NCBI GenBank assembly: GCA_944322675.1
Contig: CALUPO010000004.1
Coordinates: 1-64,000, forward strand
From: Candidatus Gastranaerophilales bacterium
GTDB taxonomy: Bacteria > Cyanobacteriota > Vampirovibrionia > Gastranaerophilales > Gastranaerophilaceae
Reading direction: 5' to 3'
DNA: 64,000 bases
The position numbers were made by a program, and so were the translations under genes. This document shows, in pieces, positions 63,474-64,000 of this stretch. Below the pieces are notes generated by a model. The model did no database searches. It was given only the letters and a program-made list of their open reading frames with translations, and had not been told where the DNA came from. Numbering within the stretch: position 1 is the first letter of the stretch; every line of letters starts with the position of its first letter.

Positions 63474-63494
63474 GGGAGAGGGCAGGGGTGAGGG
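63474..63494 (+). other. G-quadruplex motif in repeat tail, copy 3
   Basis: Identical G3-N3-G3-N2-G4-N3-G3 layout on the plus strand, with CCTCTCCC upstream able to pair with the first G runs. A further three-run G stretch lies at about 63433-63448. Confidence 0.65.
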
Positions 63495-63557
63495 TGGCAA
63501 AATTGTTAAATCTCAACAAATTAAATATTTTAACGTCCTCCGGACGGAGAAACCTTA

Positions 63558-63574
63558 TGTAAAATTGTATATAA
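63558..63574 (+). repeat. 17-bp direct repeat flanking the repeat array, right copy
   Basis: TGTAAAATTGTATATAA, the partner of 62505-62521. Confidence 0.75.
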
Positions 63575-63608
63575 GTCCCTAAAATTTATTTTAAACCAAT
63601 TTATATAT

Positions 63609-63941
63609 TTAACCCGGAGGCCAATTTAATTTTCTTCCTGCAAGCATGTGAAAATGTATATGCTTAACTTCCTGTCCGGCATCTTTTCCTGTGTTTAATA
63701 CAATACGATAATCATTTATACCCTTCTTTTGAGCAACTTGCTTTATTGCTTCATATACATTTTTTACCAAACTTGTGTCTTCTAATTCATTTAATGACAC
63801 TATATGAACTTTAGGTACAAAAAGTATATGAACAGGTGCTTGAGGATTTATATCATCAAAAGCAACTATTTTTTCATCTTCATAAACAAATTTTGTATTA
63901 AAATCACCTTTTATTATTTTACAAAATATACAATCACTCAT
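63609..63941 (-). CDS. HIT-family nucleotide hydrolase (HinT-like)
   Basis: 110 residues: CIFCKIIKGD with the zinc-ligand-like C4/C7, FDDINPQAPVHILFVPKVH, NTGKDAGQEVKHIHFHMLAGR with the histidine triad H94, H96, H98. HinT proteins hydrolyse adenosine 5'-phosphoramidates and similar nucleotides. The 59 nt to the right edge carry no visible gene. Confidence 0.94.
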   Translation of the reverse strand: MSDCIFCKIIKGDFNTKFVYEDEKIVAFDDINPQAPVHILFVPKVHIVSLNELEDTSLVKNVYEAIKQVAQKKGINDYRIVLNTGKDAGQEVKHIHFHMLAGRKLNWPPG

Positions 63942-64000
63942 AACTTTATTTATAAATTCTTTTATCTATTAATATTTAGTTTATATAATTATAAATCAAA

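Larger units (their letters stand above)
62538..63557 (+). repeat. Array of interspersed repeat units
   Basis: Units opening with GTC(C/T)TCCGGACG start at 62538, 62598, 62762, 62824, 63165 and 63535. They fill the gap between kdsC and the HIT gene. The units vary in content: short AT-rich ones, one with a hairpin/G-rich module (62598-62761) and two long structured ones. Minus-strand small frames ending in AKVTPSGGH are repeat-derived. The array is GC-richer than its surroundings. Confidence 0.85.

Overview
The window is AT-rich and looks like a chromosomal segment of a diderm bacterium. The best-fitting lineage is the non-photosynthetic sister group of Cyanobacteria (Melainabacteria/Vampirovibrionia, probably gut Gastranaerophilales). 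This is an inference from gene content: a VKOR-DsbA fusion, a Ycf45-like R3H/AAA ATPase, a class V aminotransferase next to serA, an outer-membrane porin, KdsC for Kdo/LPS, and FixC/FixX. No 16S rRNA or tRNA gene is present to confirm it.

Layout. 1-2451 is the start of a large repeat protein on the minus strand that runs off the left edge. 2613-16621 holds mostly single genes: an orphan histidine kinase, a porin, VKOR-DsbA, an HExxH protein, a serine-biosynthesis pair, a CCA-adding-type enzyme, two related small membrane proteins, UPF0126, UPF0173 and CreD. 16643-18715 carries two zinc-ribbon membrane proteins. 18924-22894 is a plus-strand cluster of two alpha/beta hydrolases, a hexapeptide acetyltransferase, a cupin and a carboxymuconolactone-decarboxylase-like protein; the last three enzymes appear exported. 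22917-23570 is a block of interspersed repeats. 23606-27246 (minus) carries ribF, a DUF1292 gene, yqgF, a helical-repeat protein and a lone ClpX-type zinc finger. 27493-34432 holds the R3H ATPase, an Fsr-like MFS exporter divergent from ispF, a three-S1-domain protein and a GH13-like enzyme. 34619-35939 is a small MarR-cupin-SnoaL cluster with a consensus promoter and an operator palindrome. 36051-44388 (minus) is the S10/spc ribosomal cluster from rpsJ to rplR, cut short before rpsE.

The most unusual part is 44481-56100: three tandem paralogues of 1068, 1168 and 1426 residues. Each has a helical-repeat N-terminal region of different length and a C-terminal domain with a calpain/papain-like Cys-His-Asn arrangement. 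They share almost identical 5' leaders. The spacers between them contain copies of the 3' end of the neighbouring convergent NTPase gene (56021-56710), which shows how the array was duplicated. The right part holds an RHH regulator, small unknown genes, Hsp20, a small ACT-like regulator behind a hairpin leader, fixCX, kdsC and a HIT protein.

A second unusual feature is a repeat family at 22917-23570 and 62538-63557. Its long units have several hairpins with compensatory base changes between copies, and its tails carry G-quadruplex motifs. This suggests a structured RNA or a mobile structured DNA element. No CRISPR array, rRNA, tRNA or transposase gene was seen.
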